64,000 nt of DNA. It comes from Galbula dea. Lineage: Eukaryota; Chordata; Aves; Piciformes; Galbulidae. The notes under the pieces were generated by a model, which was given only the letters and a program-made list of their open reading frames with translations, was not told the DNA's origin and ran no database searches. Location: NCBI GenBank assembly GCA_013399015.1, contig VWZX01002268.1:186001-250000 (forward strand), written 5' to 3'. Positions 40,756 to 53,920 of the stretch are shown one piece after another (the stretch's first letter is position 1; each line of letters opens with the position of its first letter). The position numbers and the translations under genes were made by a program.

Positions 40756-43719
40756 CTGGAGAAGACATTTTTATTACTTATAATGTTTCTGTAAATCAAT
40801 ACTACATCTAGCTGAAGAACACAGAACTCAAAAATTACAGCAACTATGGGCAAATATTGTGTTTTCATGAACATTATGTAACCCTTAAAACTGAAAAGCC
40901 ACTACTGACTTAATCTGCTAAGTATCTGCTTATGTACCCACATCTGCAAAGGAATAATATTATAGGAAAACAGACATGAGCTTTTCTTTAGCTCTATATA
41001 TTTTTCTTAATTATTAACAAATAACTTATAACATAGCACACCAATCAAAGGAACAAGACATATTTTTGTCTTTTAAGTTACCAAAATGCAAAATGACAAA
41101 ACTGTAACACAGACATGAAAGAACAGAAGATTTTAATCAACTAAAATCTAGAAGAATTAATAAAAGTACTCAGGACTGACTAGTAGGAGAAGGTTTTAAA
41201 AAACATAAGCCTGAGTATGATTTCAGATTATGATGCAAAAGTGATGATATACTGTGGGTAACTGATTTCCGAACAAAGGATTGAATAATTTAAACATACA
41301 GAATACCATAGATCTGGGTGACTTCTACTCTAGTGCAAAGCTTTAAACCACTAAGAATTCAAACTGAGTCATGATTCTACTGTTGTTTTGATCTCTGAGG
41401 ACAGTTTTACGAGGCAGTACACACTCCAGCTGTGTACCCTTTTAAGTAACGTTTTAGGCATCATAAGTATCTTGATTACATTTCCTGTCATTTACTGGTG
41501 GAGTCCTCCAGGTAATGGACATAAAACCATAGATTTTGTGCAAATGTGAGCAAGAGTCTTCATAATCCCTTTCTGAACTCTTCAAAACTTGTACCAGGTA
41601 ATCTTACCAGCCTCATGCTAACAAGGAAGAGGCAAACCAGCCTGTACTTAGATTCATAGCAATTTTCCCTAGTCTACAAAGGAAACAAGATGGAAGAAGG
41701 GTATATATGTATTGCCTTAATTCCTTATCCTGAGTTCCATATAACTAAATTATTCCTCTGCAACTCTGATGTGCTCATGAGTGTTTACACACAGACACAT
41801 ACACATAATTTATTTAAATATAGTATGACAAAATAATTTGAACTGTTATAGTAGATTTCAATTAAAGAAAAAAGTATAAATGGTTACCAAAACAAGCAGT
41901 GTGGCACAGGAGATAAGTTACACTGCCAAACTTCCATACTAAAAGCTACCAAGAACTTGGATATATTAGATTTCTGATACAAGTTATGAAACAAAACTAT
42001 GTAACCGTTAGTGGAAGGAAGAATCCAGTATAGCCATATATGTGCTCTAAATATACATGTTTATAAAGTATATGCTAGCAAATTGTTCATCTGTAAGATT
42101 CTCTGTACCAATCCTGCTTTGATATGAATATGCTAAATATGCAGATTAGTTACTGATTCTGTAGCTAATGTTGCTTTCTTTCTCTTACATAATGAACTCT
42201 GTGCATCTGGGTTTGACTTTCATTGCCTTGCACAAGGACAACACAGAAGTAGATAGCTTGTTTCATCTTGGTCACTTCAAAGCTCACCTAAATGCTTGAT
42301 GTTTCTCCTACTGTTTTATCAAGCTAAGTATTCTGTTCTCCCAACAGAATTCCTGTCTTCAAGTCTGTTTGCAAACTTTACAAAGAAGGCAATGCTGTAT
42401 ATTTTTCAAAAGGATTCCTCTTAAATCCTTTAAAGTTTTCAAGGCCATTCCCGTTATCTTGTAGCATGTCAAAATAGAAGTAAGAATATCATCCTGTGGA
42501 TTTTGGTTATCTTATGAATCACAGTACATTAACTTGAAGACTACTTGTATACAGTGGTTTTATTTTCATCTTTTCTAAGAAGATGAAATCTTTCAGAGGT
42601 TTCTATTTCTTAGGTCTTCGTCACAAAAAGATTCCCCATCCTTTGAAATAAATAATATTAAGATCAGGGATGGCTTTAACTGCCACAGCCTAAAACTTCT
42701 TGTTATACTTACTGCTCTCTCATCATGAATTAACACAGAAGGTAATATATTCTTATAAAATTATATTGTATTTTAAAGCACTAATTAAAAATCGCCCTCC
42801 TTCTAATATAAAACTCATTTTCCATTTGCAATGTTATACAACTTCTCTAAAAAGAATATTTGGTATTATTTTTTAATATTATGAAAGTGTCTAGTGAGTA
42901 TGTAACTACTTCTAACTCCAAGTCATTTTGTTTGACTCTAGATAATAAAGTAGAAAACTTGTAACATTTAAAATATTTTGTTAGTAATTAAAATAATTAA
43001 ATTAATAATTATATTTAATAATTAAAAATAATTTCTGTATTTTCATTTTGAACATACACAAGGGCAATGTTTTGAAGTCAGGAGGGAGAGTGTCTGTATG
43101 TCACCAAGTAACTGCATTAGTCTTCTTTGATAGGTAGCATCTATTTTCAAACTGAATGTGACATTTTAATACCAACTCCCTGCCATTTAAATCTCTAGGT
43201 TTTTACCTTGAGATTGTCGTCTGTCAGGGAAAACAGGGGCTGCCAAATTAGATTGCAATTTCTGTTCAGCTTTGCACAGATTTTTGACTATAGTGACATT
43301 CTAATATTCACAATTATATGAAGTGTAGGAAAGTATTTCCTTTTAAATCTGCCACACTGTAATTTGGTTGAACTTCTTATTCCTTTTTAAGGGAAAATAA
43401 GCATAAGTGAACTTTTTACTTTTTTATATATTTGTGTATTGTTACTAATGTCCTTTTTAGAGCAAGGTATCACAATTTTTTTAATCTCTCTCCAAGTAAG
43501 AATTTTGTCTTAGATTTAATTGTCGGTTATCTCTGAAATCATGTGCACTGTTCACTTGCACAAATTCAAAATGCTTTTCTACATTAACATTCCACCTGTA
43601 TGTATGAACTTATACATAAGACTTAGAGTCCTCACTAGTCTACCATCCTTCAAACCCTAGCATGCTTCCCTTGGGCTTATTCCTAACAAGTCCAGTTATC
43701 TCCCCTTTCTCCTTCATAT

Positions 43720-44760
43720 CTAGTTTAAAGCCCTGTCAATAAGCCCTGCTACCTCCTGCCCCAAAATCCTTTTCCCCCTCTGGGACAGGTGCATCCCACC
43801 TGCCACCAGCAGGCCAGCTGTCTCATATATAGGAGCCCAGGATCAAAAAACTCAAAGCCCTGCTGATAACATCAGTTCCAGAGACAAGAGTTGTTCTGTT
43901 GTCTCTTCCTGTTAATTTCCTCGTTCATGATTGCCACTGAAGGGATAGAGGAGAACAGAACTTATGTTCCTGATCCCTTAAGCAGCTATCCCAAGGCTCT
44001 AAAATCTCTTAACTGATTTTGGGGTCTTTCTACCTACTTCCTCACTACCCACCTGAAACACTAATAGGGGGTAATAATCACAGGGGTTTACGAGGGCAGT
44101 GAGTTTGTCCAACATGTCCCTAACCTGTGCCCCAGGGATGCAGCAGACTTCTCTGTGAAGTGGGGTCAGGATAGCATATTGGCCCTTCTGCCCCCCTCAG
44201 TAGAGAGTCATCCACAACAAGGACCAGTCTGCTTTTCCTTCTGGAGACAGTTGTGATGCCAGGTCTAGAGCAACTTGGTCTTTATGGCATTTCTGGCCTG
44301 GGTGAACCATCCTACTCTCCAACAGCCAGCTCTTCCTGCAAGACCCCATACCTATTCTGCAAGGGTAGCTGGGAAGGTGGGGGAGGCCAAGAAGGGATTT
44401 ACCTGCTTCTCCAAGCAGGGACCTGTTTCTACTCCCCCTTTCTCTGAGGTCCCCTCCTACTGCCTGGTGACAAGAGGGGAAGGGATCCTCTGATTTATGT
44501 GTGGCCTCAACCTGTTTCCTTTCTCTCAGTGAGTGGGTCCACCAGTCAATCTCTCTCACACTCCCTGATACTCCTCAACTTCTCCACTTCACCCTTCAGC
44601 TCAACCACCTGGCTGATCAGATCATTCCCCTGTTCACATCTAATAGATGTGCTGTCTCCACTCCACTCTACTGTAAGTGCCAGGCTCCAAGACTGTCTGC
44701 AGCCAGAAGCCTGGATGCATACATGTTTGTCTGGGTACCCAGAGTTTTTCTAACAACAGC
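43720..44760 (-). pseudogene. CR1 ORF1 relic with GDSL-like esterase domain, frameshifted
   Basis: On the minus strand the predicted protein shows a coiled-coil-like stretch (ELKGEVEKLRSIREC, about 44620-44556), then REIDWWTHSLRE, a variable middle, and the esterase-like half of CR1 ORF1 protein: VDDSLLRGAEGPIC (about 44216-44175), EVCCIPGAQVRDMLDKL, CDYYPLLVFQVGS, and near the end MHLSQRGKRILGQEVAG before the stop. The Ser of DDSLL and the His of HLSQRG sit where the GDSL esterase family has its catalytic residues; the Gly before DSL is Asp here. At least two frameshifts break it: two bases lost in a GA run near 44555 and a one-base shift near 44150, with further damage around 43860-44050. 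ORF1 protein binds RNA and is thought to act in retrotransposition. This copy is dead. Confidence 0.75.
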
Positions 44761-45182
44761 CTTCAGCCAGGTAGCTGAATGGCTGGATCTCTACAAGCAA
44801 CTGACACCTTGCAACTCAAGGGTCAGTTGAAATAAGCACTCTTGACCTATGACCACTTAAAGAGATTGAACTTACCTTGTACATTGGCAGAAGCTCAGTA
44901 CCCTGCCCTTCAAGCTGCAGCCAGCTGAAGCACCCACCATGGCACACACAAGCACTGGTTGCTCACCCTATGCTCTGTGGGCAGCAACCAGTCAGTGCCC
45001 TCCAAAAGGCTTCTTATAGTCTGATCACCTGTGGGTGGTGCTGGTTTTGCCGAGGCTATCTCAGCAGCCCGCCCACCAACTGACAGCCCCCAGCACAAGC
45101 TCAGGGCTTATGCTGACTTAAAAAAGCTCCAAAAAGAGCTTTCTGTGAGTCCTTTTTGCTACAGATCCCTTCCCCAGTGCAG

Positions 45183-45322
45183 TCTTGCCTGCCCTGAATC
45201 TGGTCTCGATAGCAATCACAGTTTGGCATGTTAAGAGGTTGTTTAAAATAACCACAAGTGTGTTGGCTCCACCCAGGCTATCTCTGTCTTACCTGCCCTG
45301 AAGCTGGTCTCGACAACAATCA
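45183..45322 (-). repeat. Direct repeat inside the CR1 5' region
   Basis: Two similar copies of about 37 bp, at 45183-45219 and 45286-45322, each containing CTTRCCTGCCCTGAA, then CTGGTCTCGA and CAATCA. They start about 103 bp apart. A related GGCTATCTC motif occurs at 45053 and again at 45277. This suggests a repeated promoter unit in the 5' UTR of the element. Confidence 0.55.
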
Positions 45323-48300
45323 AGATAATGCTGTTCACATCCTAGATCTGATATAAAGAATATAAAGAATTTTGTCCATATATTTATCACAGTTGTTTAC
45401 AGCCATTACAAATAACTATGATCCCATTTTCCCAACCTGAAGTAAGAAACACCATCAATACCAAATGCATATATCTTCATGAGTATTCACTCATTAAAAA
45501 GTTATGAATTATAGAGTCTAATATTTGTTTCATTAGTTCATAGTTCTGAAACTGAATACTACTAGAATCTCTACACTGTCAGTTGGACACCTCCCTGTAT
45601 TACTACATGACTCTAGTCCTGGACTGCCTGTTCACTCCTGTGTGCTATTCCAAACAGTAATTATTCTGCCAGACAAACTACAATATGGTCCAGGAAATAC
45701 ACCATTCTATGTATCACTCCGGTTGTCTTTTGGGACAGGACTTGTTGTAAATGGAAATACCAGAATACTGCTGTTCACAGATACCTTGGAAAAGCAATTC
45801 ATATGTAAGTTTATCTTGTTGATGAGAGAGAATACTTTGATATTGAAGATTCAGGACTGGTTTCAGAAGTGCTGCATGTAGTATCCCTGTGGATGTGTAC
45901 ATGTTTTTTTAAAGGTTTTATAAACTAAAGAAGTAAATGCATAGTTTAAACCTCAATATTTTGTTTTTCTCAAAACATAAATTTTGCTTACTTTTCTGGT
46001 CTGCCTTCATTCACATTGCTATGAGTATTTGAGTAAGCATGGTCTAGATTTAGATATAAAAGGGGCTAGAAGAATTAACCAAGATAACTGTTGAGTATAA
46101 AAGTAACACTACCATTCCTCATGCATATTGAAATATACATATATTTACCTGCCCCACTGGAGTTTACAGAGTGAAGAAAACCACAAGAAAAAATTGGCAT
46201 GGGTAATATCAGTGCAGTGAAGGAAGAAATTAAAAACTTAATATCTAAGTGGCAATTCAACTACATATATATACATGGTGCAGAGAGAAAAGAAAGAGAT
46301 GTTATAAAAAAATGTTTTGAAAAATCTACCGTAGAAATACAGATTTCTTAAAATAGACATTCAATGGAAAAAAATCCCTCCTCTCAAAATCCAGGTCTCT
46401 CCTTTTTAGTAATTCAACAATAAAAGTAGTTATTCCTTGATTGCAATAGATGTGTCACCTCAAGACACAAGTGCAGAATGAAGAGTCACTCTTCCAAAAT
46501 TCACATTTGCTTACAGCAGTAACAGAAATATCAGTTTGTGTAACAGCCAAAACCTCTCTGAAGTTTCTCTTTGGCTTTCTGCATTTTATGTGGGTCATCC
46601 AGAAGAGACTGTCATATGCTGCTATCTATCTATAAATAGGTAGGCAAGAGGAAGTGTGAGAAAGTTTAGTGGTATTTTCCTAAAGAAAAAAAGGTAAACC
46701 ACATTTTTTCTTCTTCTGTACTTAGTTGCTCTTTCTTGACAGACAAGTATCTCTGTAAAAATAACCTCACTGAGGATCTGTATTTTTCACTGAACATAAT
46801 AAACTGATTCTGTTGCATAGTTTCTTACCTATTTTTTAATAAATGACAAGATTTTTGTTTTCTATTCCCTTTGAGAGTATTTTCATGCCAAAAAATGACA
46901 GAGGAACTTCATTATCTGAAGCAAAGCCACTCATTAGTATACGAGTGTCATTTTAATGCTGAGTTTGATTTTTGTTCTAAGTACTTTGAAACAGTCTCTG
47001 CATTTGCTTTCTTTGCTAGTAACATGAGAATGTTTCTATTTATAACATGAAGTCATATGTTATTTTTATAGGAACAAACCTGTTTCAGCATTAAATAAAT
47101 TAGAACAGTCTTAATGTAATTCTTCTACAAGCAAGAGAGCAACAGCAACAAGAACTACAGCAAAAAACCTCTCCAGGTTATGTAAAGAAAACAAATGATT
47201 ATTGTAGTACTATAGTAACATTATATAACACTATAGTGAGTATGACAAATGTAATACAAGAAATGGTCCAGGGTTTGTAATACATTCCCTTCACATGCAA
47301 CAGATTGTTCAGAATACCTGTTTAAATCAGCTGAAGACACCAAACAGCACAAGAGAGCTGAAAGACCATGCAAAAATACAAATGCTAATCACTAATTTTA
47401 CAATATGACAGCATAATCCAGCACCAAGTGAAATCAACAGAAAGATGATTATAAGGTTCAGTAATATAACTAAATCTGACATTTCCTCATCAAATACTCT
47501 CTGAAGTGTTACCCAAGGTAACAACAAATGCCCAAAGACTGAATAGTTGGCTAGGAGACCTGTATAGTTAACAGCATCAGCCATGATTATTTGTATTTAT
47601 CAGATCCCACTTGACTTTGATAGATTAAAGGTTTATCTGTAACAAATTCCTGCACAGCTGTTGAGGGCACCAATTAAACACCAAGTACAGTTGGCAGGTA
47701 AATTCACATAATGCATGGACTGAGAAAGAGCATTGGAGACTTTTCTTTTAAGGATGTAGAGTTGCTGGTGAAAAGACTATGTGACAGAGATTAACCCATC
47801 CATGCACGCTGTTCTGAAAGCACGCAACCCTATCAGCATAGTCCAAAACCTTGAAGTACAGTATCTGCCACATGCAGTGGTTGTTCAGCTTCACATGTGC
47901 ATAAAACCCAGGCAGATGCACCCTGACTGCTATGCAATAGCTGTGTAGATATGCCCATATGCAAGTCACAATAAGATTGTTCCATCTAGATTGTGATGAT
48001 TCTGAGTACTTTTTGTGGTATAGCTGTATTCTGTAGGCAGCTGGGAAGAGGATGTTGTAATTACAGAACAAAGATTATTTCAGAACCCAGGACAATTTAA
48101 AATAAAAAATAATCCTAAAACCTAAACTTTATCACTATTCTTTCTGAAATGGGTGTTTCTTACTATGCATTTTAGAGTTATAAAAAAAAAAATTATCTCT
48201 AATCTCTTAATTGTTATTGTAATGCTTCATCTTATTTTGCCTTGTGCTAGGTACTTTATAAACGCTGCATTGTTCCTCTCTGGCTGTCCTTACCTGGGAA

Positions 48301-51300
48301 ATTTACAGTAACAAAAATTATTAAAAGCTAACTGGATTTAGGAAATGGCAGTTTACCTGCCAAAGGAGGATCTCATAGCACAAAAGTTATCTAGCATCAT
48401 ATAGAGTGTCTCCACACAAGTTTCATAGACAAATATAGATACATACATCAAATAAATTTCATTAATGTTATAAAAATCCCAACTGAAATTAGTGTTCAAT
48501 TTGGCAAGACACCACACATATATTAGGAAGATGTATAATTTTTATATTCAAGATAATAGAAATACTGAAAGCAGAGAATACAATGAAATGAAATAAAACA
48601 GATTTTGTGGAAAAATACTGAGACTTTCTATGGAGATTTAAGAAGAAATATAGAAGTTGACACTTGATAGACATTGCTAATATAAATTGCCTCTTAATCT
48701 CTTATAAAGGCTAATCTGAAAGATTTATGCTTGAAATGATTAAAAACTAAAGACTGACTAGTCATAAAAAGAAAGTATGCAACATCTCTTCCAGCTTCCT
48801 GTTGGCAAACGTCATCTGAGCTGGCCAGTATATAGTCTGACAATACACACACATCCATGGCTAATCAAACATACTTCATGTCTGACTGCTTATCCAAGGT
48901 TTCCCCATCACAGGCCTTCTTCATAAATTGTGTCTTAACTGGCAGAGAACTGCTGGTATGGTGAACTTTTCAACTTGCTTTAAAAACTTGTTTGAAACTG
49001 AAATTTAAAGTATAAAATATGGATATGGGATGTGTCATGGACATATAATTAGACAGTGGTATAAAAGGGCAAAAGAAAACAAGTTTTCTTCCCACAAAAG
49101 AGACTTCGAAACGTGAGAACTGGACACTAGGTGGCATCTGAAACATTCAGAGCTGTTGTACGACCCAGCAGAGTAACAAACATTTCCTTCCCTAGATATC
49201 AGTGGAAAAATAAAATTCCAATGTTTTTATATATATTACATATGTCTGACATACGTATATGTTGGTATAGAAACTGTGGGTTATTTCTCTCTTGACCGAC
49301 CTGTTATTGGAATGAGTAGAAATGGTCATAATCTGAGGGGAGAGAAAAGTTTATCATTAAAATAACTCAAGATTTTAATTAACTTCTCATTACATATTTG
49401 CATAGGCTGCAGTTTCTCTGACTATCTCTACACAGCAGGCTAATACTGATAGAGGCATGTCAGTCATGTCTCCAAATGTACTCATATTTCTATATTGAGA
49501 AACTACTTGAAAAACACTCCTCTGGCTTGTAATTTGAAATACTTTCAGTATTCTCTGCTTTTACTGAGAAAAACGTTCTAGAAAAATAAGTTTAATAGCC
49601 TCCTGCAGTCCTGCAAAAATGACTTTTTGACAGAGCTTATAAAGTGTTGCAGTGCTAACTCACTGAAAGATCACATATCTTACAGAGATCTTTGCAAAAC
49701 TTCTTTAAAGAGTGACAGATTGATATATTAGAAGAGCTAAACAGTGTCAAAGAAATATATGTTGTACAAGTAGGCTGTTAGCACAGTGTGAAATGGTAAG
49801 GAATACTCAGAAGTGTATCCTCAGGTTTATATCTGACATGTTTAGTCATGTCATATAGAATTCTACTTTAATGTATAAGGAGAAAAAAGAATTATAAATG
49901 TCAATTGACAGGCAAAAATATATATTCAGCATTAGTTTTGTATTGCTGCTGGAAAGGCACTAATGAATGTTTCAGGTTGATTTCTCCTCCTTTTCCTCTG
50001 CAAAATAGAGGTGAACAAGAGAAATGAAGGGAAAGATTTTTCACTTTGTTTCTCAACAAGTTTAGAAGGATGTGTTTTCATTCAAGAAAAAAGTCTTTTT
50101 TCATCAGATATATTTGTGACAATTGGAACACTTCCTCAGTTAATGTTGATTTGGTTATCAGATGTTTACTATATTTGCTCAATGCAAATAAGAAGCTGTA
50201 AGGGAAAAAAAGATGGAGTATGGGGCAAGGAAATTTGTGAATGTCCAGACTTGTAGTTAGGGTCTCAGCACCATGAATGCTCAGCCCAGCATTCAGCTGT
50301 GATAATTCTGGCAGGGTACTTTCTAGATGTTATTGATAGCCCAACTAACTAATGCTTTTTAATATATGATCATCTGGAAATCCTGAAAAACTTTTCTTTT
50401 TTGTAATTTATATCTAATCAAATATTACTAAGAGACATATAATGCTAGCAAGACGGGACTACAATATTGATATGGCTTCTGTAGTGTCTACCTTATTTCT
50501 GCAGTAGTTTCTTCCATTTTAAATCTCACGCTTAAGTCCAGTAATGCTCTCCCTTCTCTTACCTTACAAACCTTTGCACAAAGATAGTGGGAATACCCTG
50601 AAACATATGAAACAAAGATATCTCTTCACTGGACTCAGTATGTGTATTTCTACTTTCATATATACATATATTTTTACAAGAGGATATTTTGAAGCACATA
50701 ATGATGTACTAAATCCTGGAGTTACAACTCTCCTTAGAAGCTATGATATTAACAGCATTGCTACTTTGCTGATATAAGTGGAATTACTTAGTTATTAAAA
50801 TCTTGGATTTATTTATTTGTGCTTTAGCAAAACCTTAAAAATATGAATAGATACTCAAGCTACAAATGACTAAGGGCTTACTGTTCTGTGTGATGAAGAT
50901 TATTAGGACTACATAAAGAAATAAAGTTTTCTATTATCATTTCCTATATTCCTACGTATTGGTTTACACGGATTGTATTTGGATACTTATTTTAAATTTA
51001 AAGATAAGAGAAAATATCTCAGACACAGTTTGCTTTCTGTGAATAGACAAGTCAAATGTAGTTTTGGTTATGCAAACCAAACTTTAGTATAACAACATGT
51101 CTTGGAAAATTATATATTCATTTCTCTGCACTGTTTTCTACTTCAGTCTTTTCTGAGATGAGCCTGTTGATGGTGATAAAAATGGAAAATGATCCCCAGA
51201 ACTCCTCAGAATTTGACTGCATCATCAACTGCATGAAATTCTGCTTGCTTTTCAGAAGTCAGTGCTGGTTTCAGCATTACAGTCCTCTGGCTCATAGCTG

Positions 51301-53544
51301 GAACTCAAATTCCAGCAATGCCCAGAAATGCTAATTATTGTTTATAACTACAACTACTTTTAATTTGTACATCAGAGTGTGAAATATCTCCAAATCGGTA
51401 TTTTTTTTTCCTCAGAATTTAACCAAAGGGCAAGTTTTTAACAAAGGGTTAGAAATGCATATCAGGGAACCTCAAATACATGGGAAACCACATATCACGT
51501 TCAAGAAAACAAACTTTGATCACTTCGATCCCTAGTAAATGTTTTTCCTGAATATTGCTTACTCCTAATCAGGAATGGATCCATTCTATACATTTTAGAC
51601 CTGGCTGACAGGGAATATTTTTTAAGACTTATTGATAACTACATCATCTTCATTTCATAATACAACCTGAAATTCTTTAATTCATCAAATCCTGATTGCT
51701 TCCCATTCAAGATAGAGTGTCTTCATGTAAACATCTCCCTACTCTTAATAACTGGAGTATACATACATGATATGTGGAGTATATAAAAGACATGTTTCAC
51801 AACACAGGCTTTCCTTTTGAGCATATCCAGCTAGAATTTTTTCTCAACAAGATATCATCTGTAAGAAGAACAATAAAAAAATCTAATTTATTATAAAAAT
51901 CCATAAAATCAGATGTTCATATCAGCTCTTTCTCATATTATTTTTCCTGATTATCTATTTCCTGCTAGCTTCCCTAGCTTCAGGTCATTTTAGATTATAT
52001 TAAATTATCTGAGTCAACAGTTTCCAACAGTAGACAGCAGAGGAAAATTACAGTTACTGGCAGGTCTGGAGTGCTTACATAGTGAATATTTTTTTCTAAA
52101 AGACTTTTGATAGCTTAAATTTCTCAAGGAGGGTGCTTCTTATTTAATGACTTGTTAAGATCTGCAGTGTTAATCACACAATAAGTAGAGGACAAGCATT
52201 ACCCACTTGCCTTTGAAACTGTGACAGATATTTTAGTATCTAATAGTTTTATAGGGGTTAACTGAAATTGCTGAAGAAAAGGTAAAATTTTTATTATTAC
52301 ATATTTTGCACATTAGTTATCAATTTCTTATTTTTCAAGAGAAGAAAAGATAGAATTATGAAATAAATCATTTTTAAGACACATGAAGCACAAAAGTTGT
52401 GACTGGCAGGAAAAAAAAAATATTTCTTAAAAAAATCTGTTAAAAGAAGGTTATGATTCCATTCCTTCTCTTTTTACCAATAACTTTCCAGTTTTTGTAA
52501 AAGTCAAGAATGAGTTTTGGAAATTGCATCCTCCTTTACTGCAGAAGTACTACCTCACAGTCAGAATAGTTATAGTCCTTGCACTGTGCCACTGTGTCTG
52601 GAAAAATGTGCCCTTCACTTCGTGTCAGCAGCAGAATACCTAAGACTGGAGGAGAGACAGATCCCCCTACTCAGTGTCTGGTCTAACTCAGCTCAAGGAA
52701 GCAGTGAGAAGCCTTTATCATACAAGCACAGAAGTTTCATTCCAATAGTTTGAAAAATTACAATCCTTGTCTGGTAATAGTAGGGGATTTCCTGAAGGAG
52801 ACTTGGACCTTTTCATAATAACAGGCTCTGAGATGTTAAAGCATTTCCCTGTTTCCTTGATGGCCTCACTAAACCTGGGTTATGCACAGATTTGCAGTAT
52901 GATAGCCATAGTAAGACAAGCAAGCAAAAGGCACAAACACTACCTTCTCAAATTTTCAAGGTCATATCTGAAAGTGTATAAAGCATATCACATACTTCAA
53001 AGCTTACAATCAGGAAGAAAAAACTTTCTCATAAAAAATTTTTAAAAATGGAAAATATAAAAAATTCCATTTAAGCATAAATTTTAAAATTATCAATAAT
53101 GGAAAATATGAATCATCTTTCATAAATGCATCCAAATAATGGTAAGTAATCCCCTATGCAATATTTTGCAGGAAAACCATTCCTCAAATTAAATATTAAA
53201 CAAAAATACTACCAAAAAATTGAAAAATTTCTTTTTAAATCCCCTGCTAATGTAGTTCTGAAGAAACATTCCATGAAGTGAAACATCCTAATGTAATCAT
53301 GGCATGCTATGGCAAGTAAATTCAATTAATCATTTGAATATATCGTGTGGATGAAAAGTATTCCGATAAGAGTCTGTATCGTTAATTAACTTTATCAATA
53401 TATGCTTCATGCACTGATATATGATTATCTCAAACTTTTTCATTACAGAAAATATTTCTTATCTATGACTTAGCTTGTTTCTTAAAGAGATTACTCTTTC
53501 AATTAAAATCAAACTATTTTGAATTGCTTTTTATTTGAAGAATG

Positions 53545-53920
53545 TTTACCTGGTAAAATTAAAGACATTAAAGGGGCTTTGGTATCTGTATCGATAATTA
53601 CATCTTCCTAGAATTCAAAGTTAATTTTTACCCAGTTCAGAGATTAACTGGGGTTTAGCTGCACTCTGCTTTTTTGCTTTCAAAAATATTTGTTTTTGTC
53701 AAAATATATTGCTTTTTCATTCTGGAAATATAATTTAATTATTCCTTTAAAAATAATATTGTATTTTGCATTGGTTTGGGTTAAGTAATCAACTAAATGT
53801 TTCATCATGAAGGCTATATATCCCATCCAACTTGTGAAATTAAGGGTGCTAAAGGTGCTGTGGTATTTGCATTGATAATTAATAATTAATAATCTTCCTA
53901 GAATTCAGAGTTCTAAAATG
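53545..53920. repeat. Diverged direct duplication
   Basis: A left copy near 53557-53625 (GGTAAAATTAAAGACATTAA, then GGTATCTGTATCGATAATTA and CTTCCTAGAATTCAAAGTT) is matched by a right copy near 53836-53914 (TGAAATTAAGGGTGCTAAAG, then GGTATTTGCATTGATAATTA and CTTCCTAGAATTCAGAGTT). They lie about 280 bp apart. The right copy has extra TAATAATTAAT units inside. Confidence 0.65.

Larger units (their letters stand above)
43635..45345 (-). mobile_element. CR1 LINE, 5' part (5' UTR and ORF1), 3' end missing
   Basis: A distinctly GC-richer island within AT-rich intron. On the minus strand, 45345 to about 44800 looks like CR1 5' UTR, followed by a broken ORF1 (separate entry) that stops at 43722-43720 and then a short piece of the ORF1-ORF2 spacer. 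No ORF2 and no CR1 3' octamers follow below 43635. CR1 copies are normally truncated at the 5' end and keep the 3' end, so this copy is reversed from the usual pattern. The boundaries are approximate, judged from composition and loss of similarity. Confidence 0.75.

Noticed and set aside
44253..45234. Several plus-strand frames of 64-109 codons
   Set aside because: They are antisense to the CR1 5' UTR and ORF1 and reflect its GC-rich composition, not genes.
52517..53045. Two adjacent plus-strand frames (78 and 92 codons)
   Set aside because: No recognisable motif, no splice-site or start support, and different frames. Likely chance.
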